From NCBI GenBank assembly GCA_964458575.1, contig CAYWMD010000003.1:62001-126000 (forward strand): a stretch of DNA of 64,000 nucleotides, given 5' to 3'. This document shows, in pieces, positions 25,493 through 33,271 of this stretch. Position 1 is the stretch's first letter. The number at the start of each line of letters is the position of its first letter. This stretch comes from CAYWMD01 sp964458575 (GTDB lineage Bacteria; Verrucomicrobiota; Verrucomicrobiia; Limisphaerales; JADLHS01). Below the pieces are notes generated by a model. The model worked only from the letters and a program-made list of their open reading frames with translations, searched no databases and was not told the DNA's origin. Made by a program: the position numbers and the translations under genes.

Positions 25493-26092
25493 ATGGAAGC
25501 ACTGGTTCTTTACTTTTTACTGCCGCTGACTTCGATCATCGGTCTGACCTTCATCGTCGAGCGCGGCCTGGCGTTGCGCTGGAAAAAAGTCGTCCCGCCG
25601 GAGGTTGAGTCCGCGGTGGAATCATGCACGTCCGGCACCGAGGTCGCGATGTTGCAACGCGTATGCCGGGAGAAGCCCTCGCCGTTGAGCCGCCTGCTGC
25701 TTCAGGCCGCCCAACATCTGGACCGACCGCAGGCGGAAAACGTGGATGCGTTGCAGACGCGCGCACGCCACGAAATCGTCCGGTTGGAACGCGGCCTCGT
25801 GGTGCTGGAGATCATCGTCGGTATCGCGCCGCTACTGGGCCTAGTAGGCACGATCGTCGGCATGATGACCGCGTTCGCCGACGTGGGCCAGGCCACCCAG
25901 ATTGACGCGGCCAACCTGGCAAGAGGTGTGGCAACGATTCTTCACGCCACGCTCGTCGGACTGCTCATCGCGATTCCTTCGCTCATCGCGTGGAGTTATT
26001 ACACCAAGAAAGTCGAAATGCTCGCCGTGGAGATGGAAACGCTGTGCGACGAGTTCATCCGGCGGCAATACGGGGAGAGGAACAAGAAGTGA
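25493..26092 (+). CDS. ExbB/TolQ/MotA-family proton channel protein
   Basis: A 199-residue inner-membrane component that couples proton flow to an ExbD-type partner. Helix 1 is LYFLLPLTSIIGLTFIVERGLAL. A cytoplasmic loop follows, then two helices: VVLEIIVGIAPLLGLVGTIVGMMTAF (with the diagnostic APLLGLLGTVxGM pattern) and LARGVATILHATLVGLLIAIPSLIAWSYY. These are the family signature. It lies between the TonB-like gene (42 nt upstream) and the ExbD gene and completes a Ton/Tol-like unit. Substrate or target unknown. A hairpin element of inverted heptamers separates it from exbD. Confidence 0.93.
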   Translation: MEALVLYFLLPLTSIIGLTFIVERGLALRWKKVVPPEVESAVESCTSGTEVAMLQRVCREKPSPLSRLLLQAAQHLDRPQAENVDALQTRARHEIVRLERGLVVLEIIVGIAPLLGLVGTIVGMMTAFADVGQATQIDAANLARGVATILHATLVGLLIAIPSLIAWSYYTKKVEMLAVEMETLCDEFIRRQYGERNKK

Positions 26093-26096
26093 GAAA

Positions 26097-26190
26097 ACAT
26101 TCAACATTCAACATTCAACATCGAACGCCAAACGTGGGGCTGAACGCCTGCGAATTTCGATGTTGGGCGTTGAATGTTGAATGTTGAATA
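26097..26190. repeat. Inverted heptamer element between exbB and exbD
   Basis: The left arm is ACATTCA three times, ACATCGA and ACGCCA (26097-26130). The right arm (26156-26190) is the reverse complement of a similar tract, with ACATTCA units and ACGCCCA. The arms can pair into a long hairpin with a loop of about 25 nt. It begins 5 nt after the exbB stop, so it may act as an intra-operon attenuator or stabiliser. It also extends the exbD frame upstream of its real start. Confidence 0.8.
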
Positions 26191-26206
26191 TTTTCCCAAT
26201 CGCCAA

Positions 26207-26629
26207 ATGCGCTTCTTCATCCGCAAACGCAAACAGACCCCGACGGTCATCATCGTCGCGCTGATTGACGTGCTGATCGTGCTGCTGATTTTTCTGATGG
26301 TCACGACCACTTTCAAACAACAACCCGCGCTCCGCCTCGCGCTCCCGGAGTCCAGCCAGGCGAAGAAATCCGGCGCCCACGAAGACGCCCCGCTGGTGGT
26401 CAGCGTGGATGCCAAAGGCAATCTGCGACTCGGCGCCGACGAAACGCCGGTGACCGTGGACCGGCTGAAGAGCGAGTTGATGGCGCGCGCCGAAAAGAAT
26501 CCTCAGCTCAAGCTGGCCATCAGTGCGGACAAAGGCGCGCCGTGGGGTCAGATCGTGAAGGTCATGGATGCCGCTGCCGGCGCGAAGTTGAAAATCGCCG
26601 ACGCGTTCATGAAAGAAGCGAGCAAGTGA
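26207..26629 (+). CDS. ExbD/TolR-family biopolymer transport protein
   Basis: A 140-residue single-pass protein. MRFFIRKRKQTPTVIIVALIDVLIVLLIFLMVTTTF carries the membrane helix with Asp24-like IDVL, the proton-relay acid of ExbD. The periplasmic domain with LSVDAKGNLRLGAD-like VSVDAKGNLRLGADE and IVKVMDAAAGAKLKIADAF follows. I chose ATG 26207. The open frame extends to 26174, but that stretch lies in the heptamer repeat and adds MLNVEYFPNRQ. It completes the set with the ExbB and TonB-like genes. The stop is 21 nt before the convergent YfhO-like gene. Confidence 0.93.
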   Translation: MRFFIRKRKQTPTVIIVALIDVLIVLLIFLMVTTTFKQQPALRLALPESSQAKKSGAHEDAPLVVSVDAKGNLRLGADETPVTVDRLKSELMARAEKNPQLKLAISADKGAPWGQIVKVMDAAAGAKLKIADAFMKEASK

Positions 26630-26650
26630 CAATCTGCTCACGGTTGCGAC

Positions 26651-28945
26651 TCAAGCCGCAACCCGCGCTTGCTTGCCGCGCAGCCAGAGCAGAACGAGCG
26701 CGACCATGGTCAATCCCGAAATCCCCACGCCGCATCGGAACATCAGGTCCTCATACCTGAGCACGATTTCATGCTTTCCCGCCGGCACTTCGAGCGCCTG
26801 AAATGCATGATTGGCGCGCAGCAACGGCGCGGGCTGTCCGCCCACCGTGGCACGCCAGGGGTGATAAAATGTTTGCGACAACACCACGAGACTGGGTTCG
26901 GTCGCTTCCACTTCCAGGACGATCCGCTGCGCGCTCCAATTCTTTGAAGTGATTTTGGCCGACGTTTGGCGGTTGACCGTCACTCGCGACGCGTCCTCCG
27001 GCCGGAGAAACACCGTGGCGCGCGGGTTGAATTCCGCGCCGATCATGGCCGCGAGGGTGTTGGTTTCATCCAGGAAAATCGGCTTCTGCCCGGCGGTGGC
27101 CATCGGCATGAACGTGGGACGCGCCGTCCACGCAAACAAATTGGTGGGCGAGGTAAACTGGCTCACGCTCAGGAAATCCGCCAGGGCTTCGTGGCAGGTG
27201 TTCGTGGAAGGGTAAAGCCGGAAACGAACCGCCCTTTCGTGCGGCAGTTCCAACGCGAAGAACCCGTCCACCTTCGGCAAACCATCAATCAGGTTGGCGT
27301 TGCAATACAGGGTGAGACGGTTGAGGAGATGACCGTTGACGAGGTTGGTCATCACCTTGAGCCGATGAGTAAAGATCGCCTCCATGCTCAGGAGCGCGCG
27401 GGATTCGCCCACGGCGGGCCGGGGTTGGAGCTGGGCCGTGAGCGGAAAGCCCGGCCGAAGCACCCCGCGCTCCACGGTCGGATTCTGTCGCGGCGCGTGC
27501 GTGGCCAGATCCAGCCACGTCAAAAGTGCCAGACCGAGGACCACAATCCATGTTCGCCGCAACTCGAAGTCGCGGCCGGCAACGAACCACAGTCCCAGGG
27601 TCGCCGCCAGCAGCACCGCCCGCGTTAATCCGTTGAGGATCGTAACGCGCTGAATCTCGCCCGGGGCAGGATGAAGCCAGGTGACCCCGAGCAACAGCCC
27701 GATCACAACGAGAAAAATAGTACCGAGCACCAAACCCGAACGCCAAAATCGGGGCCGCTCCGCAAGCGGCGCGTTGAGATACTCCCGCACACCGAACGCC
27801 GCCAGCACGGGCACCAGAAACGCCGGCAGCATGACGAACTTGATCGGGAAGCGCATCAATCCGGCCGGCGGAAATATTTTCAACAGCATGGGGTAAACCC
27901 ATCCGCGTTCACCGAGCGCCAGCACGAGACAAACACCCGTCAGCACCGCGAGCAAGCGCACCCGGCTGTCGCGCACCCGCCAAGCCGCCATCAACGCGAA
28001 TACGGCCAGGCCGATGCCGCAATAGTAGGAGGAAGTGATGCGTTGTTCGACCTGGAAATGAACCCCGGCGGCGCTCTGTGTCGTCCGAAACAGCGGGACG
28101 AGAAAATTGGCCCAACCGGTGATTGGCATGGACCATTCATCGCCTGCAAAACCGGGGTCGCGATGCGAACTGCGTAGAAAATCAAGAAAGGGCAGCAATT
28201 GCGCCGCCGCCAACCCGGCCACAAGCAGCGCCACGCCGCCCGCGCGGAAGATCACGCGCCGTCGGTCAGACCGGTTTTGCCAGAGGTGCAGCAGCCACAA
28301 CGCGCCGAGCACCAGCCAGGTGAGCAGGATGATTTCGGGTGTGCCGGAAAGCATTTGCATCGCGCCCGCCAACGCCGCCAGCACGAGATGCCGACCGCCC
28401 AACCGCCAGGCGCGTTCCACCGTAAGCACGACCAGCGGCATCCAGGCCAGACTGGCAATGTAGTTGGGCCAGATCAGGCAGTTGAGCGTGAATCCGTTGA
28501 AGGCGAAACCCAGCCCGGCAAGCGTCGCCGCCCGCCGGCTGCCGGTCCAGTTCCATGCCAGCGTGTACATCGCGAAACCGCAGAGAAAGAGATGCACCAG
28601 ATTGAAAAAGGCCAGCGACCATTCGAGGGGAAACAGCAGATAGATCAGCGAGCCGGGATAAAGCACCAGGGTGTTCCACTGCGCGAGGAACGGCGTGCCG
28701 CAATTGCTCAACGGATTCCACAGCGGGATTTCGCCATGCCAGAAACTCTCCCGGTGATGCAACGCCAGCGGATAACCGAAGAGCCCGAAATCCCGGAAGA
28801 TGAAAGTCCGCCCGCCCAGAATCACATCCGGGAACATGACGAGGACAAACAGCGCCAGCAAAACGGCGAACCTTCCCGGTGAAAACCATTCATCCAAATC
28901 CCGGTCCGATTTCCCGGCTGGCGGCCGGAGAAAACTGGGCATCAT
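26651..28945 (-). CDS. YfhO-family polytopic membrane protein
   Basis: A large inner-membrane protein (764 residues if started at ATG 28945; 797 from GTG 29044). It has about 12 hydrophobic helices and an extracytoplasmic C-terminal domain. FRDFGLFGYPLALHHRESFWHGEIPLWNPLSNCGTPFLAQWNTLVLYPGSL near the N-terminus is the YfhO/glycosyltransferase-like pattern, with the aromatic WNP and PGSL features. The last segment, SQTFYHPWRATVGGQPAPLLRANHAFQALEVPAGKHEIVLRYE, is the beta-domain that ends YfhO proteins. YfhO is linked to envelope glycan or teichoic acid glycosylation; here polyprenyl-linked sugar transfer is an inference. It is convergent with exbD and divergent from the methyltransferase-GT2 fusion. 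Confidence 0.83.
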   Translation of the reverse strand: MMPSFLRPPAGKSDRDLDEWFSPGRFAVLLALFVLVMFPDVILGGRTFIFRDFGLFGYPLALHHRESFWHGEIPLWNPLSNCGTPFLAQWNTLVLYPGSLIYLLFPLEWSLAFFNLVHLFLCGFAMYTLAWNWTGSRRAATLAGLGFAFNGFTLNCLIWPNYIASLAWMPLVVLTVERAWRLGGRHLVLAALAGAMQMLSGTPEIILLTWLVLGALWLLHLWQNRSDRRRVIFRAGGVALLVAGLAAAQLLPFLDFLRSSHRDPGFAGDEWSMPITGWANFLVPLFRTTQSAAGVHFQVEQRITSSYYCGIGLAVFALMAAWRVRDSRVRLLAVLTGVCLVLALGERGWVYPMLLKIFPPAGLMRFPIKFVMLPAFLVPVLAAFGVREYLNAPLAERPRFWRSGLVLGTIFLVVIGLLLGVTWLHPAPGEIQRVTILNGLTRAVLLAATLGLWFVAGRDFELRRTWIVVLGLALLTWLDLATHAPRQNPTVERGVLRPGFPLTAQLQPRPAVGESRALLSMEAIFTHRLKVMTNLVNGHLLNRLTLYCNANLIDGLPKVDGFFALELPHERAVRFRLYPSTNTCHEALADFLSVSQFTSPTNLFAWTARPTFMPMATAGQKPIFLDETNTLAAMIGAEFNPRATVFLRPEDASRVTVNRQTSAKITSKNWSAQRIVLEVEATEPSLVVLSQTFYHPWRATVGGQPAPLLRANHAFQALEVPAGKHEIVLRYEDLMFRCGVGISGLTMVALVLLWLRGKQARVAA

Positions 28946-29036
28946 TTTCTGTAACTCTGCGGCAAGTCGGGCGGCTGACAAGAACTTTTTCCCGGCGGCA
29001 GAATATTTTGTCGGACGCCAAATGTTGGGACTGGTG

Positions 29037-29058
29037 TTTGCCACGCCGGACTGGCAAA
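29037..29058. promoter_or_regulatory. Inverted repeat between divergent glycosylation genes
   Basis: TTTGCCA and TGGCAAA flank an 8-nt spacer just upstream of the methyltransferase-GT2 start. It could be an operator for the divergent pair. No regulator is encoded nearby, so this is speculative. Confidence 0.25.
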
Positions 29059-29067
29059 TACAGCCCG

Positions 29068-30459
29068 ATGATTGACCGCCGAGCGTTCTACGACCAACGG
29101 GCCGGGGTGCGGGCGAGCGAAACCAACCGCTTTTATCAGCGGCTGCTCCGCAAGCACTACCAGTTCCTCGTTCCGACTGGCCAACGCGTGCTGGAGGTCG
29201 GTTGCAGCCTGGGCGACCTGCTGGCCGCGGTGAAACCGTCGCGCGGCGTCGGCGTGGACGTCAGCCCAAAAATGATCGAGCTCGCCCGGCAACGCCAGCC
29301 GCAGTTTGATTTCCAAACCGTGGATGCGGCGGAGTTTAAATCGCAGGAACAATTCGATTACCTCCTGCTTTCCGATCTGGTGAACGACCTGCCGGACGTT
29401 CAGGCCGTGCTTGAAAATCTGCGCGCGGTCGCGCATCCGCGCACCCGGTTGGTCGTAAATTTCTTCAACAACCTCTGGCGTCCCATCCTCCGCGCGGGCG
29501 AAAAGCTTGGACTCAAAGCGGCAGCGCCATTGCCCAACTGGCTTTCGTCCACCGACGTGCAAAATCTCCTGCACCTCGCCGGCTGGGAGGTTGTGAAGCA
29601 GGAAACGCGCATCCTTTGGCCGGTGCGAACGCCGCTGCTCGACACGCTGCTCAATCGCTGGCTGGCGCCGTTGCTGCCGCACTTCTGTCTCACGGTGTTC
29701 ATCGTCGCCCGGCCCAAGCCGCAACTCACGGCGCAGGCGCACTACAAATGTTCGGTCGTGATCCCCGCGCGCAACGAGGCGGGCAACATCGAAGCCGCGG
29801 TCCAGCGCACGCCGGAGATGGGCCTCGGCACGGAGATCATCTTCATCGAGGGCCACTCCCAAGACAACACATGGGACGAAATCCAGCGCGTCGCCAAGGC
29901 CTATCCGCAGCGCAACATCAAAACGCTCAAACAGCAAAGCAAAGGCAAGGGCGGCGCGGTGCGTGAGGCGTTCGCCGCGGCCACGGGCGACATTTTGTTC
30001 ATCCTCGACGCCGACCTGACGATGCCGCCGGAGGAGTTGCCGAAGTTTTACGAAGCCGCGCGTTCCGGTACGGCGGAGTTCGTAAACGGCGTGCGATTGG
30101 TTTATCCGATGGAAGATGAGGCCATGCAGTTCCTGAACATGATCGCGAACAAGTGTTTCGGCCTGACATTTTCCTGGCTGCTCGGCCAGCAACTCAAGGA
30201 CACGTTGTGCGGCACGAAGGTTTTGTTCCGCGCCGATTACGAGCGCATTACGGCGAACCGCGCCTACTTTGGCGACTTCGATCCGTTCGGCGACTTTGAT
30301 CTGATCTTCGGCGCGGCGAAATTGAACCTGCGGTTGATTGACCTGCCGATCCGCTACCGCGCCCGCACCTATGGTTCGACGAACATTCACCGCTGGTCGC
30401 ACGGCTGGTTGCTGCTGCGCATGGTACTGTTTGCGGCGCGGCGGTTGAAGTTTCTCTGA
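29068..30459 (+). CDS. Methyltransferase-glycosyltransferase family 2 fusion
   Basis: A 463-residue two-domain protein. Residues 1-215 form a class I SAM methyltransferase (VLEVGCSLGDLLAAVKPSRGVGVDVS; DYLLLSDLVNDLPDVQAVL). From about 228 a GT2 domain begins: YKCSVVIPARNEAGNIEAAV, the acidic ILDADLTMPPEEL DxD-type motif, and GTKVLFRADYERI. The GT half resembles dolichol-phosphate-mannose synthase-like enzymes, so it probably transfers a sugar to polyprenyl phosphate. Joining a methyltransferase to a GT2 is unusual. I chose ATG 29068 rather than the frame's upstream limit because 29068 immediately precedes the conserved MIDRRAFYDQRA. The next methyltransferase starts 6 nt later. Confidence 0.86.
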   Translation: MIDRRAFYDQRAGVRASETNRFYQRLLRKHYQFLVPTGQRVLEVGCSLGDLLAAVKPSRGVGVDVSPKMIELARQRQPQFDFQTVDAAEFKSQEQFDYLLLSDLVNDLPDVQAVLENLRAVAHPRTRLVVNFFNNLWRPILRAGEKLGLKAAAPLPNWLSSTDVQNLLHLAGWEVVKQETRILWPVRTPLLDTLLNRWLAPLLPHFCLTVFIVARPKPQLTAQAHYKCSVVIPARNEAGNIEAAVQRTPEMGLGTEIIFIEGHSQDNTWDEIQRVAKAYPQRNIKTLKQQSKGKGGAVREAFAAATGDILFILDADLTMPPEELPKFYEAARSGTAEFVNGVRLVYPMEDEAMQFLNMIANKCFGLTFSWLLGQQLKDTLCGTKVLFRADYERITANRAYFGDFDPFGDFDLIFGAAKLNLRLIDLPIRYRARTYGSTNIHRWSHGWLLLRMVLFAARRLKFL

Positions 30460-30465
30460 CCTCCG

Positions 30466-31206
30466 ATGAAGCCGCTGGAGCAACATCAATCCGAAATCCA
30501 GCAAAACCTCCGTAGCTGGGAGGCCAAACCGCTTCTGCAAAAAATCTACGCCGGTTTCTACGAACGCATCGTGGCGCTGATTGACGAACGCATCGCGGGC
30601 CGCATCGTCGAAATTGGATCAGGTATTGGAAACCTCAAATCGCGGTTGCCGCGCGCGCTGGCCACGGACTTGTTTCCCAACCCGTGGCTCGATCTCGTTT
30701 GCGACGGTTACGACCTGCCGTTCCGTGACGGCAGCGTGTCGCATCTCGTGCTGTTTGATGTGTTCCATCATCTCGAAGCGCCGAACGCGTTTTTGAAGGA
30801 AGCTCGGCGCGTGTTGTCGCCCGCCGGCCGCCTGATATTGTTCGAGCCGTTCATCAGTGTGTGCAGCTTGCCGGTTTACGGCCTGCTGCATCACGAACCC
30901 GTGGCGATGAGCAAAGCCATCAATCTGACGCAGGATTTTCCCCGGCCGCGCGCCTACTACGCGGCGCAAGGCAACGCCACCCGGCTGTTCTTTCGCAAGG
31001 AATTTTCGCGCTGGCCGATCGCCTGGAACGTTTTTCACGCGGAGGCGTTTGGTTGCTTTCACTATCTGGTCTCGGGCGGCTTTAGCAAGCCGACGATGTA
31101 TCCCGCGGGATCACTCGATGCGTTCCGCAAACTGGACGCGATGCTGTCCCGCTGGCCGCGCTTGTTCGGCGGACGGTGTTTGATTGGCCTGCAACTGCAG
31201 GCATAA
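30466..31206 (+). CDS. Class I SAM-dependent methyltransferase
   Basis: A 246-residue methyltransferase. IVEIGSGIGNLKSRLPRALATDLFPNPWLDLVCDGYDLPFRDGSVSHLVLFDVFHHLE shows motif I (EIGSGIG), the acidic post-I loop and motif IV, the standard class I order. The later part, RLILFEPFISVCSLPVYGLLHHEPVAMSKAI, lacks a distinct extra domain. Its start codon lies 6 nt after the fusion protein, so both are co-transcribed and probably modify the same glycan or lipid intermediate. No specific acceptor can be assigned. Confidence 0.9.
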   Translation: MKPLEQHQSEIQQNLRSWEAKPLLQKIYAGFYERIVALIDERIAGRIVEIGSGIGNLKSRLPRALATDLFPNPWLDLVCDGYDLPFRDGSVSHLVLFDVFHHLEAPNAFLKEARRVLSPAGRLILFEPFISVCSLPVYGLLHHEPVAMSKAINLTQDFPRPRAYYAAQGNATRLFFRKEFSRWPIAWNVFHAEAFGCFHYLVSGGFSKPTMYPAGSLDAFRKLDAMLSRWPRLFGGRCLIGLQLQA

Positions 31207-31307
31207 ACACAAACGCGCGCTTCGATCGGGAGCAGACGCTGCCCCAAGAGCCGTCTGGCCTTCTCGGAAAGGGGCGATATCAACAACTACTCACGGTCTG
31301 GATTTGA

Positions 31308-33044
31308 TCATTGCGAACGACCAGCGGGCGAGTTGGTGCCAGTGGCAAGCAACGACAGTGTGCGTGATAGATTTTGTCGAGCGTTGGCGTTGTTGGGATC
31401 AAATCTCAAGACCCGGCGAAATTGTTCAGCAGCCGGCGCCAACCTGCCTTGCATCGCGTACGCCACTCCCAGGTTATTGAAGGCAGGTGTCAAGGATGGT
31501 TTCAATCGAACCGCCTCCATAAGGCTGGCGCTGGCGGCCTCCAGGTCCCCGGCTGTTATCAATGCATTTCCCAGGGATTGATGGGCCATCGCCACGGTCG
31601 GGTTGACGTGGATGGCGTCACGTGCCGAACTCGCGCTTTGGATGGCGTCGCCGCGCTCCAGATAATATTTTGCCAGATTCAAGTGGGCGGTAATCCTGAA
31701 CCCATCGCCCCGGGAATCTGCGGGTAACGTAGCCAACACGTGGCTTAAAAATCGTTGGTTATTCTGCCAGAGCAGGGTTTGCCGATGGCTCATTACTCCA
31801 TAGCCGGCCGCGACAACGCCCACGACGATCGTCACCACCCAGCGACCATGCTGTTTGCGCCACAGTTCGGCCAAAAGTCCTGCCAGCAGCACCGTGAAGC
31901 CGATGCCGGCAATCAGACTGTATCGGTCTGAAGGAAAATGCGGATTTTCCGTAAGCCCGAGCATGGGCACGAGCAGCCCCAGATAACAAACCCAGACGAG
32001 GAACACGGCGGGCCAACGCCGCCGCAGCGCCAACAGCGCAATCGTCAGACCCGCAACAAAAACCGCGCTTCCCACAAACGGCGCGGAAAGCGGATCGAAT
32101 TTGTAAAGTTGCAGCGGCACCGGCGTCAAGTGGAATGGCAGCAAGGGCTTCCACACATAATACGCCCACATGTAAAAGCCCTGCATGCTTCGGGATAGCA
32201 GCCCGAATTGTTCGGACGTCACCGGCGCCGCAGCGTTACTTCCCGTCTGATGCCAGCGGGCATAGAAATTCAGGACGGCTGCCAGCAGGGTCAGGAGAAC
32301 AAACGGAATCTTTTCAATCCAAACCGGTCGAGCCGGTGCGCGAAACCAGTCGCGGGGATTAAGACCAATCCGATTGAATGGACAAATGTCCAGCGCGACA
32401 AACACAACCAAACCGCCCAGCGCAACCGGAAACGTAAACAGGGACAAGGCAAAGCAAAGGACGCTCAACCACAGAAATTTGGCGTGGTTGGCGTTTGCTT
32501 CGTTGGCTCGAACGTAGGCCAGCAGGGAAAGCACGAAAAAAAACAAAGGCATGGCCATGACCAGTTCCACTGCCCAGGCTGCCACTTCCACGTGCATCGG
32601 GTGAACGGCCCAAAGGATGGTTGCCCATAGCGCTCCTGCGGTGACCGGTGCTTCCTGCGTCGTGCCAGTTCGAACGAGCCGCAGCAATTTCTCCGTCAAT
32701 AAAAACAGCAGCCCGGCGGTCGCCGCGTATAAGACCACCACCGCCGCGTGATAAAGAAACGGTTTGAAGCCAACGAGTTCATACAGCACGTTCCAGGTCA
32801 GCCAGGCGAGCGGTTGATAACGCCAATAATACGTCAAATTGGCAAAACTCCATCGGATTGGCTCCCAACCAAGTCCTTTGATGTTTGGATTGGCGGTTAT
32901 GTTTACGTCGTCATCCCAATACAAAAATTCGCCTTCAAACGCCGGATAAAAAAGCAGCACCGTCAGCAAAAAAATCACCAGAAAACCAAGGCGACGCGAA
33001 TTTGTTGGAGGCTTCAGCGCAGACAACCGGTTTGATGGTGGCAT
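31308..33044 (-). CDS. TMTC-like membrane glycosyltransferase with TPR tail
   Basis: A 578-residue protein with about 9-11 membrane helices followed by TPRs. YPAFEGEFLYWDDDVNITANPNIKGL near the N-terminus carries the acidic DDD loop that GT-C fold O-mannosyl/arabinosyl-type transferases (TMTC proteins) use. The helices then run through VVVLYAATAGLLFLLTEKLL and beyond. The C-terminus, AHLNLAKYYLERGDAIQSA, LGNALITAGDLEAASASL and LGVAYAMQGRLAPAAEQF, is three or more TPRs. I chose ATG 33044; the upstream frame is low-quality sequence. It is convergent with the methyltransferase gene. Target protein or glycan unknown. Confidence 0.83.
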   Translation of the reverse strand: MPPSNRLSALKPPTNSRRLGFLVIFLLTVLLFYPAFEGEFLYWDDDVNITANPNIKGLGWEPIRWSFANLTYYWRYQPLAWLTWNVLYELVGFKPFLYHAAVVVLYAATAGLLFLLTEKLLRLVRTGTTQEAPVTAGALWATILWAVHPMHVEVAAWAVELVMAMPLFFFVLSLLAYVRANEANANHAKFLWLSVLCFALSLFTFPVALGGLVVFVALDICPFNRIGLNPRDWFRAPARPVWIEKIPFVLLTLLAAVLNFYARWHQTGSNAAAPVTSEQFGLLSRSMQGFYMWAYYVWKPLLPFHLTPVPLQLYKFDPLSAPFVGSAVFVAGLTIALLALRRRWPAVFLVWVCYLGLLVPMLGLTENPHFPSDRYSLIAGIGFTVLLAGLLAELWRKQHGRWVVTIVVGVVAAGYGVMSHRQTLLWQNNQRFLSHVLATLPADSRGDGFRITAHLNLAKYYLERGDAIQSASSARDAIHVNPTVAMAHQSLGNALITAGDLEAASASLMEAVRLKPSLTPAFNNLGVAYAMQGRLAPAAEQFRRVLRFDPNNANARQNLSRTLSLLATGTNSPAGRSQ

Positions 33045-33271
33045 GAAATAAGGGTTACAAGGTGAAAATTCCCTTGGCCAGAGAAAAGATTGCTGGCCCC
33101 GATGACCGTGGAGTCGCGGGCCGCAAACTGTCTTGGAGAGACGCGTCTTCATCCGGGCGCTTGACCACGATCCTGCCCTGCACCATCCTGCGCGCAAGTT
33201 CACGAAATTGAACGTTGCTTCCGCCGGTGGCGGAGCATCGGGAAAGCAATGGCCATCAGTTCGTTTCAAAT

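Noticed and set aside
28942..30540. 532-aa minus-strand open frame opposite the methyltransferase-GT2 gene
   Set aside because: Arg/His/Gln-rich with no recognisable domain; the plus strand holds intact SAM and GT2 motifs.
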